Positions 1 to 13,165 of a stretch of DNA of 64,000 nt are shown piece after piece. Within the stretch, counting starts at the first letter, position 1, and every line of letters starts with the position of its first letter. The DNA comes from Hanleya hanleyi (taxonomy: Eukaryota > Mollusca > Polyplacophora > Lepidopleurida > Hanleyidae). The DNA lies in NCBI GenBank assembly GCA_036873755.1, contig JAVTVY010020524.1, positions 17,303 through 81,302 on the forward strand, written 5' to 3'. Below the pieces are notes generated by a model. It saw nothing but the letters and a program-made list of their open reading frames with translations, did not search any database and was not told the origin of the DNA. Position numbers and translations under genes: made by a program.

Positions 1-799
1 AAATGATTGCAGTGTGAACCAATTTGAACTGAACATAAATTGATTGTGTGTTATATCTATTAGTGCAAGAACACACATTCCTGATCACATATGGACAATA
101 TTTTTGTATCACGACAAACATTTTGAATGAGAAGATTTCTGCACTTTAAATCTTTCTGGATCAGTGCTAAGCTATGCCATCAAATGTGTGCTGAATCGGA
201 TCAGAAAGTGTGAAGGCATTATTTGTTTAAAATTGGTTTCTCTGAAGTTCTATTGTTTATTTATTCATATGATGTATGGATTATGTAAGCCATGTGTGGT
301 ATTTTAGCATCCTTAATACCGTAAAAGGGTGTATATTAGGATACGAGTGAGAAGTTGAATGTTTGGAAGGTAGTCAGCCCTAACAGATTGTCACTTTCCT
401 GAATGAGGATCGAGCCATGTGAAGCATTTGAATATTTGGAAGTGGCCACACTGGAGTTGCCAGTAAGAAATGAGTGAGGAGAGATCATTCCTAAGCAGTT
501 TGGCCCAGCCGGCCATTTTGACAAACTGATGAACAGGGAGCAATATAGCTGATGACCTTACAGGTAATCAACTGATACCAAATTCAACTACTTGGCGCAG
601 TTTTGGTGTAAAGAAAGCTTTGCCAGGAATGACAATGTTTAGGACTGGTTACATCTCAAGTAATTGCTTGTATTTTGGAGGTTTGTTTGCACATTTATTC
701 AGAAATGTTTCAGGTATCTTACAATTTTGTCACGGCATATATATTTTAGGTTCAGTAGCGGGATCCTTGCGGGCAAACTAAGTGAAGCTGCTCCACAGG
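1..799. other. No gene seen
   Basis: AT-rich sequence with only short open frames that lack codon structure or recognisable motifs. I see no RNA gene and no repeat that recurs elsewhere in the window. Confidence 0.5.
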
Positions 800-1195
800 G
801 GGCAGATAGCGGGAAACATTGCCTATATGGGTGATACATAGGGATGTGGGCTTGCCTGGTGTGGTATTTCACAGGGAGCATTATCAGGATTATGGGTCGC
901 CTATGTTTCCATAGGGATCTGATATGGGGCTTGCCTGGTGTGGTATTACACAGGGAGCATATGGTTTAATAAATTCGCCTATGTTTCCATAGGGATCCGA
1001 TGTGGGGCTTGCCTGGTGCCGTATTTCACAGGGATCATATATGGTTTTAATAAAATTGCCTATGTTTCCATAGGGATCAAATGTGGGGCTTGCCTGGTGC
1101 GGTATTACACAGGGAGCATATATGGCTTTAATATAATTGCCTATGAATTCCATGGGGATCACGTGGGTCTTGCCTGGTAACTTTCACAGGGAGCG
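800..1195. repeat. Tandem repeat, about 79-bp unit
   Basis: A unit containing GCCTATGTTTCCATAGGGAT followed by GGGGCTTGCCTGGTG and a CACAGGGAGCAT block recurs at about 898, 977, 1057 and 1138, with a degenerate copy before 890. The spacing is 78-81 bp. Short frames across it are open on both strands only because of the repeat. There is no evidence that it codes. Confidence 0.85.
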
Positions 1196-1554
1196 GTTGT
1201 GGTTTATAAGATAGTTGATTCGTCCGGACACCGAAAGGTTGGCGTTTCAGCATGTCCGTAGGGATCTCGTCACTAGAGTTGTTATATAAATATGGAATAA
1301 AGCCGTGGCCGATATCCATCCAAATATTAAATAGTTGTGTGTTATTTGTTCATAGTGTTCGGGCATATTTGAATAATAGCTCATGAAGAATACTAGATTG
1401 GCCTTTTTTCACTTTTGCGCTGCCTCGAAGCTGTTACTAGTAACTAAGGAATCAGTCGAAGCCGTTTTACTCCTGCGTGCTAATCGCTAATTGATCTTCA
1501 ATACGCGTGGGGTTCTTGACGGGCATCGGTATTAACCCTATTATATACGCTGAC

Positions 1555-1882
1555 GAGTGAGTGAATAGGGTTTAACGTCGCTTTCAACATTTTTTCAGCT
1601 ATATCACGACGGGGAAGGGAAGGGAGGTGAGTGGGAGGGGTGTGGTTAACTACTTCATGTACTTGTAACCGAGCAGATCTAATGCTGCCATTTTATACTG
1701 CTGTCCCACCGAAATATCATTCCGTAGGCAAACATGACACCCCACTCAGTCACATTATACTGACACCGTCCTTGTTCTATCCTCTTAATACTAAGCGTAA
1801 GCGAGGAAGCAACAAGTTCCATTTTTCAAGTCTTTGGTATGACCCGGCCAGGGATTGAACCCAGTACCTAGCGCTTACGAAT
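1555..1882 (-). mobile_element. tRNA-derived SINE, inverted copy
   Basis: Read on the minus strand this is a second copy of the SINE at 29,528-29,894. It has a tRNA-like head with a box B-like GGGTTCAATCCC near 1,850-1,860, and a body with the same AAATGGCAGCATTAGATCTG block. The tail reads GAAAGCGACGTTAAACCCTA followed by a short CACTCACTC run. The conserved CGACGTTAAACC-type tail resembles the Meta-type 3' domain described for invertebrate SINEs; that family assignment is from memory. Confidence 0.8.
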
Positions 1883-2624
1883 ATCAACAGTTTATTTTAT
1901 TCTACTTACGTTATACTAACTTAAAATCTAAAAAGTTTGAGATCAAGTAAGCGTATCATGCTATAATAAATGATCTCGATAATGAAAACGAGGAACGGTG
2001 AACGCAACAGTACAATCCACACTGGTGGTTCCCACAGTATACGCCATGGTTCTTTCATAATTTGAGAGCGGTACATTTGATGATACCAGCATAGTGCAAC
2101 CGGTTCCTCATGGCCCATTAGTTTCCACATTCGCTGTACTTATACCAAGTTCCCTGCAAATTTTTGTCTTGTTTGGAAATTCGGAGATTATCGAAAAACG
2201 ATAAAATATACAAAACGACAATATAATTCCAAATCATATAACTAGGCTATGAATGATCATATTCTGATCAATGAAATATGCTCATATTCAGTATGATTTC
2301 AAATTGGCTAATATTTGTGTTGCGCATAATTAATGCATCGTTATTGCGCATGTTTTATTTCAACTTCTGTTGATGTTTTTATGCGGCAAATAGCAACCAG
2401 CGACTTGGCCGGCGGAATCGTAGATTGAACATCTAAGGGACAGGCCGTGATATTGGTTGCAGGCTAGGATATCTTATGGTGATTTATAAGTAGATGTATT
2501 TATATCTAATTGATGTGATAACTCTGAAGTACGATTGTAAATGATAACAGTAATTGTTGAAAATTGGAATAGGCCTTTACTAAATCATTATGGCAGTGAG
2601 CTGAAATATGTTCAGGTACTTGAT
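1883..2624. other. No gene seen
   Basis: AT-rich spacer. Short frames only, with no recognisable protein, RNA or repeat signature. Confidence 0.5.
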
Positions 2625-3340
2625 CTTATTGTTTGATTCGCCACATCTGTGACATGCGAGTGGTTTTCACCGCTGTCATAGTTTCGCTTCCGAACTCAGT
2701 TGCAGTTTTGATTAACCAGCATTACTCGCGCGCACATCGATTGCGCAGCTTCCTTTGGGCATATCCGGTTTACATGTACACTTTATTTAAGTTTGTTCGT
2801 GTACTTTATATTTACGTTAAATTTAACGTCTTAACTTCCTATCGTTATTTATGTTAAAAATTTTTTTATAAAAATAAAAAAAAAATAACTTTATATATAG
2901 GCCCAATTTATTTCGTTTTATATATATTTACAAAGGTTTTAACTATATATTTGTGTTTGACAATATTTTCACAAACGGCGACTTATTGTTTGATTCGCCA
3001 CATCTGTGACATGCGAGTGGTTTTCACCGCTGTCATAGTTTCGCTTCCGAACTCAGTTGCAGTTTTGATTAACCAGCATTACTCGCGCGCACATCGATTG
3101 CGCAGCTTCCTTTGGGCATATCCGGTTTACATGTACACTTTATTTAAGTTTGTTCGTGTACTTTATATTTACGTTAAATTTAACGTCTTAACTTCCTATC
3201 GTTATTTATGTTAAAAAAATATTTATAAAAATAAAAAAAAATAACTTTATATATAGGCCCAATTTATTTCGTTTTATATATATTTACAAAGGTTTTAACT
3301 ATATATTTGTGTTTGACAATATTTTCACAAACGGCGACTT
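2625..3340. repeat. Two tandem copies of a 357-bp unit
   Basis: The block starting CTTATTGTTTGATTCGCCAC at about 2,625 repeats almost exactly from about 2,982, an offset of 357 bp, and a third partial tail follows to about 3,380. The copies differ mainly in A/T homopolymer length, so the duplication is recent or has been homogenised. The short open frames inside are identical between copies and resemble no protein I know. Confidence 0.9.
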
Positions 3341-3394
3341 TATATTTTGGTTTTAACTCTATATATTTGTCGTTGACAATATTGTCACAAACGG

Positions 3395-5054
3395 CGCCTC
3401 ATAAAGGCCTGTATATACATATACAAGTAGATGGACGGACGGACGGACACCGGACACGGATGAATGCACGCACACACACCAAACCTAATCAAATGAGGGG
3501 GCTATCCCAATGAAGCTTCCATCCAAGTTTGATGAAATTCCATCCAGTAGTTCTCAAGATATCTTGCAAACAAGCCAAGGGGACGGACAGACATCCATCC
3601 AGACAGACAGACAGCACAAACATTAGATGTTTCCCCCCAACATAGTTGGGGGAGACATAATTACTCACTGATGGTGAAATATCCTATATCAACGAAATTA
3701 AGTCAGCCTGATGCAATAACCCAGCAGAAGAAAGAAAGATGTGGTATCATCCTTCAGGTTAGTCTGTGTGAGCGACAATGATAACAGTTTACTGAGGACG
3801 AAACAAAGCCATGACGGCATGTTTAAAGGGTCTTCTTTTGGTAGAATTTAACTAGATAAAGTAACCTTGATCATGATGCGAAAATATGATAACTTGAGTT
3901 TTTTGTACCTCTTGAATATTGACCATATATCACACTTGGATATAATTTAAACAAAAAATTACATGTGTAAACAAAATATGTCTAAATTTTTCTTGTCATT
4001 TCAAATGTTGATCCATTTTGATTCCTTGATTAGGGGATACAGAATCACTGCCATGGAGTGTGTTGGTGTGTCACAGCAATGCAATTCCGATTCATACAAC
4101 GAAGCTGAGGTGGTTTAACGTTTATCAATGAAGAAAATCACCGATCAACCGCCATAGAATATAATGTGAAACAAGAAAACCGGAATAGTGCATTCATCAG
4201 ATTGCCGATACCCAATATGTATTGTCTCATATATCTAGATAACAACGTGATGTAGAGACGCCATTTATTCGTCTTTGTACCGGTTATGCTCAGGAGAATG
4301 ACACAGAATCATTATTATCTTATGCAGAGAAGGTGTTGGTCTTGAGTTGAATTACCGTAAACTACATAAATATGTTGTATTGTTGAGAAAATAATGTGAT
4401 TCAAAAAGTTGTATTGATCTTGGACAAGGGCACTGAAAACCATTAAAGAGATGCAAATGTATTTTCACACGTAAAGCTTGAAATCTACTGAACCTTTATT
4501 ATTCAATCTGTAAAATTAAATCGGCGATCGTTATTTAATTTTGGAATGAAGGCGCATTAGAAGACTGTTACCAACAAGTTCTGAGCTGACCTACTTTTGA
4601 TGAAAATTCCTGGTGATTTTTGATGAAAATCACTGGCGATTCTGACTTGGGCGGTGCCCATCTTAATATATGCAGGATTTCAACTGGGGGGTGGGCATTT
4701 CCAAGAGTTCAGTCCGCGTTCGAGTCCTAATGCCTACTCTACTTCGTAGGTCCTGTGACGTTAGTCACACTGCCCATGTTTTTAAGTTCTATTTTCAAAA
4801 AAATTGTTCAACTTATCGTAAATCCCTTCATTAGTTCGTGTGGAACATAACTTCAACCGGAAATCACCAGTTTTGATCTAGTTATCATTCTATCGACATT
4901 TAATGAAATATTTCTCTACAAAATCAAGCAATTCACAGTTTTGAACATTGAAGTGGATTAAATGTCAATAGAATAGGAACTACATGTAGACCAAAATTGA
5001 GAAAACTGAGACACCGATTTTCTGTTGGAGTCGTCATCTACAGGACATGATGAT
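3395..5054. repeat. Segmental duplication, copy A
   Basis: Nearly identical to 50,310-51,965. It begins with a GGACGGACGGAC microsatellite and an oligonucleotide-rich repeat (GAAGCTTCCATCCAAGTTTG) and continues through unique-looking sequence with no coding signal. The match ends abruptly after GACATGATGAT at 5,054. In the other copy a Polinton begins at exactly that point, so this copy preserves the uninterrupted site. Confidence 0.92.
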
Positions 5055-5060
5055 GTAAGT
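5044..5060. other. Empty target site paralogous to the Polinton 2 insertion
   Basis: GACATGATGAT here continues into GTAAGT. In the paralogous copy GACATGATGAT (ending at 51,965) continues into AGTAGTATAC. The hexamer GATGAT (5,049-5,054) is the expected 6-bp target duplication. Confidence 0.8.
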
Positions 5061-5870
5061 TATGATAAGTTGAAGACATTTTTGAAAATAGCGATATAAA
5101 AAAGAAGGCTCATTTTCTATTATTTTCTCTTTCTAAATTTGAAAACTTCAAACATGTACATTTACAGCGAACACATTTAGATAACTTTGGAATCCTTAAG
5201 AAATGCGCTTTTAACAAATATATACAGTACCATAGTTATACCGGCATATTTTAGGTGAAAAAGACAAAAAGTGTCAGCAATAGGGCTCAGTATCCTTAAT
5301 CTAAATATTGGTTCCCATTGTTTAATTACAGTGTACCAGCTTTACAGTCTCCTATTCTCAGAGGCTGTTAATTACCGTGTACCAGCTTTACAGTCTCCGA
5401 TTCTCAGAGGCTGTACGACATGACGGCTTGAGAATATCGCCAATTATTTCGAAGTCTCTCTAATGGAATTATCTCAAGTGTGACCTACGTTATCAAATCC
5501 TCGTTTATCACCTTCAATCTCCTGTTGTCAGAGGTTGTACGACTTATTCATGTGCAAATGTACCATTATGTCAAAGTTTCTCTCTTAGTTCCCCCTACGT
5601 GCTACGTATATTTGGTTGGCAGACTTGCAGACCTAAACCACATTTTGAACATCTGAATAGATCACCCGATACGAGTTCTTATACGAGACTCTTTTACAAA
5701 ATCACGTTTCCCGAATTGGATATACGTCCTCGTGCTGGTATGTGGTCTTGTTCGTCGAATGTTGCCAGTACTGTGCCGTGTTACGAGGGTTGTCTAAGAA
5801 AGTCCCATCCATGGCAGGGGCCTTGTTCCATCCATTCATTCATTCATTCTATCGCGTTTGGCTTCGGGTG
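5061..5870. other. No gene seen
   Basis: Contains a small direct repeat around 5,330-5,420 (the block ACAGTCTCC.ATTCTCAGAGGCTGT occurs twice, with a third diverged copy near 5,515-5,540). The open frame at 5,599-5,871 shows no recognisable domain. Confidence 0.5.
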
Positions 5871-6179
5871 AGCTAAGTTACTTCAGTGTAAGACCAGACA
5901 AGTTGTTAAACAATTCACAGAATATATATGTAACACTATGTTCCAAAGTTTTGATTAAAATCTGCAAATCCACACTGCCTGCTACAAATATACTAACATA
6001 TCACATGTACTTTATGGTTCTACTCTAGCCGATATGTACACCGGTAACTCTCTCCGCCTACACCCATCAAGGGCTGAGCCTACTCACATACGCCCTGACA
6101 GAACTTTGTCAGCTCCCAGTGCGAATCTTCATGTCAAATTTCAGAGTGCTCTGACCTGAATACCTGTACAGGGCACTTA

Positions 6180-8132
6180 AATGGCTTCTGTCCAGTAAGA
6201 GTTTTCAAGTGTCTTGTCAGATGGCCTTGTTGTGTACACCTGTAGTCAGAGACCGGACACTTGAAGGATTTTTCTCCAGTATGAGTTTTCATGTATAGTC
6301 AGATGGGCTTGTTGTGTACACCTGTACTCACAGACCGGACACTGATGGGTTTCTCTCCAGTATGAGTCTTCATGTGTCTAGTCAGATGGGCTTGTTGTGT
6401 ACACCTGTACTCATAGGCCGGACACTGAAGGATTTCTCTCCAGTATGAGTTTTCATGTGTCTAGTCAGATGGGCTTGTTGTGTACACCAGTACTCACACG
6501 CCGGGCACAGGAATGGTTTCTCTCCAGTATGAGTTTTCATGTGTCTGGTCAGATGGGCTTGTTGTGTACACATGTACTCACAAACCAGGAACTTAAATAG
6601 TGTCTCTCCAGCGTTAGTTCTCAAGTGCTGAGTCATACTATCCTGCACTGTACTCACACGTTCGACTCTTGTAGGGTTTTTCTCCAGTATGAGTTATGTG
6701 TTGAGTCAGTCTACCCTGTATTGTACACCTGTACTCACATACTGAGCAGTTGTTTGGTTTATATCCAGTATGAATTCTCATGTATTGAGTCAGTCTATCC
6801 TGTCTTGTACAACTGTACTCACACACTGGGCACTTGCATGGTTCCTCTCCAGTGTGGGTTCTCATGTGTCTAGTCAGATCACGCTGACTTGTACAACTGT
6901 ACTCACACACTGGGCACTTGTATGGTTTCTCTCCAGTATGAGTCATCATGTGTTCAGTCAGTCTACCCTGTATTGCACACCTGTACTCGCATACTGTGCA
7001 CTTGTAGGGTTTCTCTCCAGTGTGGGTCCTCATGTGTCCAATCAGACTACCCTGTCTTGTACAACTGTACTCACACACTAGACATTTGTAGGGTTTCTCC
7101 CCAGTATGGGTTCTCATGTGTTCAGTCAGATTACCCTGTCTTGTACAACTGTACCCACATACTGAGCACTTGTATGGTTTCTCTCCAGTATGGGTCCTCA
7201 TGTGTTCAGTCAGACTACCCTGTCTTGTACAACTGTACTCACACAGTCGGCACTTGTAGGGTTTCTCCCCTGTGTGGGTTCTCATGTGTGTAGTCAAATG
7301 ACCCTGTCTTGTACAACTGCACTCACACACTCGACACTTGTAGGGCTTCTCCCCAGTGTGGGTCCTCATGTGAACAGTGAGATTATCCTGTCTTGTACAA
7401 CTGTACTCACATACTGAGTACTTGTATGGTTTCTCTCCAGTATGAGTTCTTTTGTGTTCAGTCAGTCTACCCAGTATTGTACACCTGTACTCACACACTG
7501 GACACTTGTAGGGTTTCTCTGCAGTGTGTGTTCTCATGTGTCGAGTCAGATTACACTGCGCTGTACAACTGTACTGACATATTCGGCACTTGTATGGTTT
7601 CTCTCCAGTGGGGGTTCTCATGTGTCTAGTCAGATTACGCTGTCTTGTACAACTGTAATCACACACTGGGCACTTGTAATGTTTCTCCCATGTGTGATTT
7701 CTCATGTGTGTAGTCAGATTACCCTGACTTGTACAACTATACTCACATACTGAGCACTTATATGGTTTCTCTCCAGTATGAGTTATTTTGTGTTCAGTCA
7801 GTCTACCCAGTATTGTACACCTGTACTCACACACTGGACATTTGTAGGGTTTCTCTCCAGTGTGTGTTCTCATGTGTCGAGTCAGATTACACTGCACTGT
7901 ACAACTGTACTGACATATTCGGCACTTGTATGGTTTCTCTCCAGTGTGGGTTCTCATGTGTGTAGTCAGATCACACTGTCCTGTACAAGTGTACTCACAC
8001 ACTAGGCACTTGTAGGGTTTCTCCCCAGTCATGCCAGTGTAGGTTCTCATGTGTTGAGTCACATGTTTTTTAAATCTGTACTTTAACATACTGTGTGCAC
8101 TTGTAGGAATTCTGTTCAGTACAAGTCGCCAT
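6180..8132 (-). pseudogene. C2H2 zinc-finger gene, copy 1 (decayed 3' end and start)
   Basis: A poly-C2H2 protein, presumably a nuclear sequence-specific DNA-binding protein. The main open frame (8,140 down to 6,638) holds about 16 fingers of the form C-x2-C-x12-H-x3-H joined by TGEKPYKC linkers, most with an extra cysteine (CEYSC/CEYRC). Finger 8 has lost its first Cys (KYSVC) and finger 15 its first His (QYMRIH). The conserved start seen in copies 2 and 3 (ATG GCG ACT) lies at 8,130-8,132, but that frame hits a stop within about 20 codons, so the N terminus is frameshifted. At 6,640-6,660 another shift moves into the 6,382-6,657 frame, and further fingers down to about 6,180 (linkers HTGEK, CTQQAHLTRH) are broken again. 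No KRAB, BTB or SCAN domain is visible. It could be a pseudogene or a gene damaged by sequence error; repeated lesions favour decay. Confidence 0.8.
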
Positions 8133-10030
8133 ATTATCAAGATTTCGACTCTACAGCTGCAGTCAAAAACTGGGTATTTGAAGGGTGTTCTAGATGATCA
8201 GTGATGTTTGTGTACATTGGAGGGGATCTCTTCAGTATGGGCTGTCATCTGTTCGTTCATTTGACCGATCAGCATGGTCTGTGTATTCTGAAATCATATA
8301 GATCAATTTTAGCATTCCCAGTTGCATTAAGTTTACCACACCCTGAAGAGTAGAACATTCTCCCATGTGGCTAAATGCAGACAGTCACACCCTTATGTGA
8401 CTAATCGGATCTCCCTGTGTTAGGTTCGGAATAATCGATTCTCTCCTGTGTAGGTTGACCGTGTTGGGTAGCGGCCTGTTCACAGTTCAACTGTATCTCT
8501 AAGTTAACTAGACAGTCGAGTAAGCGGCGTCAGAGATAACCCGATTAAGCTTTATTCAGTGAAATGATTTTAGACTCACTCGTGTCAGCAAAACTAGGCC
8601 AACATACATATCATTGAAATTTGTAATCAAAATTATACTTAGTATTCATCTTGATTCAACGATTTCGGAATATCAATCAGAATCGAGCCTATAGTAAGTG
8701 CGTCCACTACTTTGTAAAATGCTGAGTAACTTTGAAAGTGCTACCTGCTGACCACGGTCGCCATTTTGAACTCGACTTCTGTATTGCTCTCGTCACTCCA
8801 GTTCGACACGATAATGACCTCACTGACCAGCCGAACAAATTTTCCCCTCATTCGATCACTTAGATCTAGGTTATAATATTCTCCAAATTGTATCCCTGGT
8901 TGCATAGAAATGTCTTAGATTCTTGTAATCACGGGGCACTCGCAGTGTGCACGATTTATGTTAATTAATTACAAAGGCTTTCAGTTAAAATTTCAAAACA
9001 AGGAGTCTCAATTCCTAAATTTTCAGGATGTCACAGAGAGTCTCAACCCTATCTCCACAAAGCTGAACTTTGCGACTTTATGGGGTTTCATTTGAAATAG
9101 CGATTTTCAAGGACCCCAAGATTTATTGCTAGTTACAATCCAGAATCACCGCATTAAGCAGTACATCTAGATTGGGTGTGCCTTGCAAATGAACTGATAA
9201 GGGTGTGCCTTGCTCTTGACAAATTACCACAGTAAATCTAACATTTGATCATGAATTACCCACACAACGACACAGTTATTCTCCACACCTATGCAACCAG
9301 TCCAGTTTCTGACACAAATCAATGAGATTCTTGGAATCACATATATAACTATAGATCTGGGCATCTTGGAGAGTAATGACCTTGGTCGCGATTCTATATC
9401 ACCTATTAGGATGTAGGAGGGGGATAACAACTGGTTCATTGACATTATATCGGCAAAAAAAAATCTATGAAATTTTGAGAAGTTTGTTGAATAAGATATA
9501 GTACAGATTAGTTATCACTTTCGAAGGGATTCGACCTTCAACAAACTACTGTCAGTTTCGGAAGGATATTACCTAAAAATGAAAGGTCTCAAGATTACAT
9601 GGATAAAGTTTTGAGATGTGTTCTAACTTAGAACTCAATATACAGACTGGATAATTATATATTCAGTTCTAGGTCCTGTGACCTTGACATACTGCCTCAA
9701 AATGTATCAATACCGTTCTGTCAATATATATTCAGTGAAAATTTAGAGTAGATTAACTGAAGGCTTTTGGGGTTATTCTGGTAACAAGAATTTGTTACAC
9801 ACGCACACATACACACGCAGACGGAGAGCAATAGCGGGAAAAAATGAAGGAAGTTACGCAGTTAGTACGACGGAAACGGATCATCAACAGTAGCGGATCA
9901 CCTAATTACTTCACTAATGATTCGTCCACACTTGAACATTTGCATATATTTCTTGAGTGTTTTCATGAACCCTCTATATCTGTCGAAATGCGAAAAAAAG
10001 AAAGAAAAAAATTAAAATAAGAATAAACTA
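8133..10030. repeat. Upstream region of zinc-finger copy 1, duplicated with the gene
   Basis: Matches 18,174-20,750 and, in part, 23,768-25,427. Shared blocks include GTCAGAGATAACCCGATTAAG and GACCACGGTCGCCATTTTGAA (a GCCATTTT, YY1-like site). The promoter and 5' untranslated part therefore duplicated together with the coding part. No other gene is seen here. Confidence 0.8.
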
Positions 10031-11799
10031 GAACTCGTGGACTTCGAAAGACTGCCGTTACCTGTGTGATTTTATGGTTTTGATGTTTGGCTATGATCTT
10101 TATAGAGTTTTTCCTATTTCCCAAAATTGGATCATGACGTGTATAGGTTGTGTTATGTGTAATGCTTTAGTTACCTTTGACAGTCATAACAGGATGAAAT
10201 GTACGAAGTACAATAATTTGATGATTTATTCCATTAATTATTTTGGTGCTTCAGAGTAAATTTTAATGAAAACCACAGCGTCTGAAGTCCCCCGACGTTG
10301 AAACTAATTATTTGGCTTGGAACCTTAACATTCAGTACCCAGCATAAAAAAGCATTCTCGAGTGATATCCCGTGGCAAGTTATCTACTTCAGCTTGTCAC
10401 CCCTACTGAAACTTTTTTTTCACCATACTGTCATGTATTCCAACTAGTTTCTCCATTTTTTTCAGGAATTGTAGAATTTGAACGCACATGTTTCTTTGTT
10501 TTTGTTTTTTTTTTCTCCATCGGGAGACATTGAGGACACTGACAGATTTATCTCCTTCCTCTAGCTCTGCATTGTCCTCACTCAGCGATGTTGACCATTA
10601 TCCTAACGCATAGCACGATCACACATAGAAACTTCTGCTCATAGCCATGCAGTAATAGATGATATCTGAGTATATTAGGGCATTTCTCAATTGGTCACCT
10701 CCGATTGATCCCATGGGATCCGAAATCGGCGCAATCACATTCATAAAACGAGGACACACCTCCAGAAAGCCATCGACTGAAATGATCCCTTGGTGGGCCT
10801 CGAAATGCCCCTACCACAAAATAAAAAGCATATCATTTTCCTGTGAACTGTCACAGATGTTGTTAATTTAAAATAGGTAAGGTCGTTAGAAATATAATTT
10901 TTCTTAAGAAAAACAAAGAAGCATGCTCCATTAGAGTGGGAACTAACATAGCTGATTCGCACAACTTCATTTTGGTCTCGCATAGAATCCCCCAGTCTTG
11001 CGCATCTGCACCCAAATGAGACTGATACATGTCGGATGTCTGAGATGCCCAGGTCAAACTATTTAAATACAGATAATTTCAATAGCTCGTTTAAATGCGG
11101 TAGGCATGTGACTTCAGGAACAACTTTCGAACAGGATTATGTCCCTCCAGAAATATGTCCTTTGCGGCTGAGAGGTGGCACCGTGTGAAATACTTGCCGA
11201 ATCATAGCGATAAGCTAAGGGTAGTGTTAAGTGAAACGTGAAATGCCCTTAGCATGCTAAGATGGATGTTGACTCTGTGGGCTCATTTCTCAACAGACTG
11301 TTCCATTATTAGGGAGTTCAGTGTAACATGTCAACAAAATGTTCAATTATGAGATTAAATTTGTTGGAATAATATTTTCTTGAATATCATAACAGCAGGG
11401 GGGTTTTAGGCACTTTCTCATCTAGGTAACTCAGATTAAAAACTTGAATTTGAAGAATTGAGTTTTTGAGAAATTTTAAACTGGAGATTTGCCCTAGCCA
11501 CAACTGTTCCTATCAGTAATACCTCGGATGATAGTCACACATGGCGTTCAGTGATCTCCGTCTGCTATAACCCGTACCGTATAAAAGTTCATTTTGATGC
11601 TAAGTACCTGTTATTTTCGGGAAGCTAATTTCTTCCTTTCAACGCTTGTCACTTTTATTACAGTTTCCGGCGCTGGTGATCAGCTGTACAAGAGCCGTTT
11701 TCACATCGACCCTGACTTTCCCCATGATACGGTAGACGCCATATTGTGTGTATTTGGGCCACTACGCATGCGCAGTTACGCAATATGTCATCTTCATTA
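10031..11799. other. No gene seen
   Basis: Short frames only. This stretch is absent from the paralogous unit around 20,750, where the match resumes with sequence like 14,040-14,770. It is therefore an insertion in copy 1 or a loss in copy 2. Confidence 0.45.
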
Positions 11800-12772
11800 T
11801 TACATAACTGGAACATGATCATCGATAAAAACATTCGTGCCTTTACCGTTAACCAATGCCCTGGAAGTAGTATGGTACAGATTAATAGTGCACTGTTTAT
11901 TATCTGGTGCACGGATTTTCAGGGACACTTGTACTTCATTTCCAGATACATCCAATGATGGGTTTTTTTCAAGCAGTAGTTGTGGTTTGGTTACCTCAAA
12001 TTGAGTGCATGTCTTTTGTTTGAACAGGTTGGGGAAAATACCTTGATCGAGGTATTGTAACTTGATCGGGGTATTATACCTTGATCGAGGTAATTTAATC
12101 AAATTTATTCATCAGTCAGTGCATCAACATTCATTCAACGTGGATATGACTTTGAGATGGAAGTATGCCATCACATGCCGTTTTCATTTACATAATAAAT
12201 TTCACCGAATATGTCATTTGAAGCCATGTTTCATTTTTGAAATATTAGAGTGACTAATTTTATTGATTAGTCGCATGATACAAAGCAGTAAGTTGCTGTG
12301 AAAATCGTGGAACAATGAAGCCATAGATGTTGTTGAAAGATTCATACAGTCCATGGTATGTGTGGATGTCCACAGTTTCCATAAATTGACAAAAACTGAA
12401 GTTGACATAGCCCCATACCCCAACCTAGGTATACGGTAGGCCTATACCTCGATCGAGGTATAATATCCCGATAAAGGTATAATACCTCGATCAAGGTATT
12501 TTCCCCAACCTGTTGAACAGCTGATACATCGCTGCAGAGTATGTTAGGCTTACACCACAGTCTGATCGTTTGGCTGCCGATAACTTTTTCACAAGAGCCT
12601 TTGTTTTGTTCAATGAGTAACTTTTTGATTTGACATCAGATTCGTTGACGTATCTATAGCTAATAAGCACATTTGCGGCACTGTCAGTTTCTAACTGTGA
12701 CATCTGTGGAAACTTCGAAATGTCGCCACTGTCGTTGGGTACATCAGTGGATGTCCAGTTTTCGTCACGCAC
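11800..12772 (-). pseudogene. Unrecognised ORF split by a MITE
   Basis: Two minus-strand frames flank the MITE at 12,025-12,512: 12,772 to about 12,513, then about 12,024 to 11,800. Each frame becomes nonsense exactly at the MITE edge, so they were probably one exon of about 165 residues. The upstream end is lost at about 12,769, where another interspersed repeat begins. The downstream part contains CTINLYHTTSRALVNGK, a pattern I associate with unnamed, repeated invertebrate proteins linked to mobile elements, but I cannot name the family. No catalytic motif is visible. Confidence 0.45.
12025..12512. mobile_element. MITE with long inverted repeats, TTGAA duplication
   Basis: Begins CAGGTTGGGGAAAATACCTT and ends with the reverse complement of the same block (..AAGGTATTTTCCCCAACCTG). 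Inside are further GATCGAGGTAT repeats in both orientations. Flanks are TTGAA at 12,020-12,024 and TTGAA at 12,513-12,517. At 488 bp with no coding capacity it is a non-autonomous DNA transposon. The superfamily is unclear. Confidence 0.85.
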
Positions 12773-13010
12773 GTCCGTATTTGTATCTAATACCGCTTAT
12801 GCCGGTGCTAGGGGCCGTGTGGTCATATCACCCAAGTTGCCACATGAACAGGTACAATAAAAGCGTACCCGAGATACAACACATATCACGAATCGTTAGA
12901 TTCTTGGTATGTGCTTTAGATAGGTTAACCAGAAGATTATTCTGTGAAGTCATGTGACGCAGTCAGTATGTCGGCACCTCTTCCCACTTCCCTTATATGT
13001 GTTGTAATTT
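12769..13010. repeat. Interspersed repeat of about 355 bp, partial copy
   Basis: Matches the second two thirds of the copies at 13,166-13,518 and 62,504-62,858, from TTTGTATCTAATACCGCTTA to CCCTTATATGTGTTGTAATT. It truncates the ORF described at 11,800-12,772. Confidence 0.85.
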
Positions 13011-13165
13011 TTTACCTGTATATGGCGAGATTCTGCTGGTGGACGTTTCGTCCCCGAGGCCCGCCCCCTGTACAGACCTTTTGGTCTTTGATATATGTTG
13101 GCATTTGTGGGAAGTTGATGCTGGGTCGACATCGGGCCTTACAGACTAGTCTTTTGTGTTAATGC

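Noticed and set aside
6397..8005. Plus-strand Ser/Thr/Cys-rich ORFs opposite the zinc fingers
   Set aside because: Antisense shadows of the periodic 84-bp finger repeat. The same occurs at 16,123-18,229.
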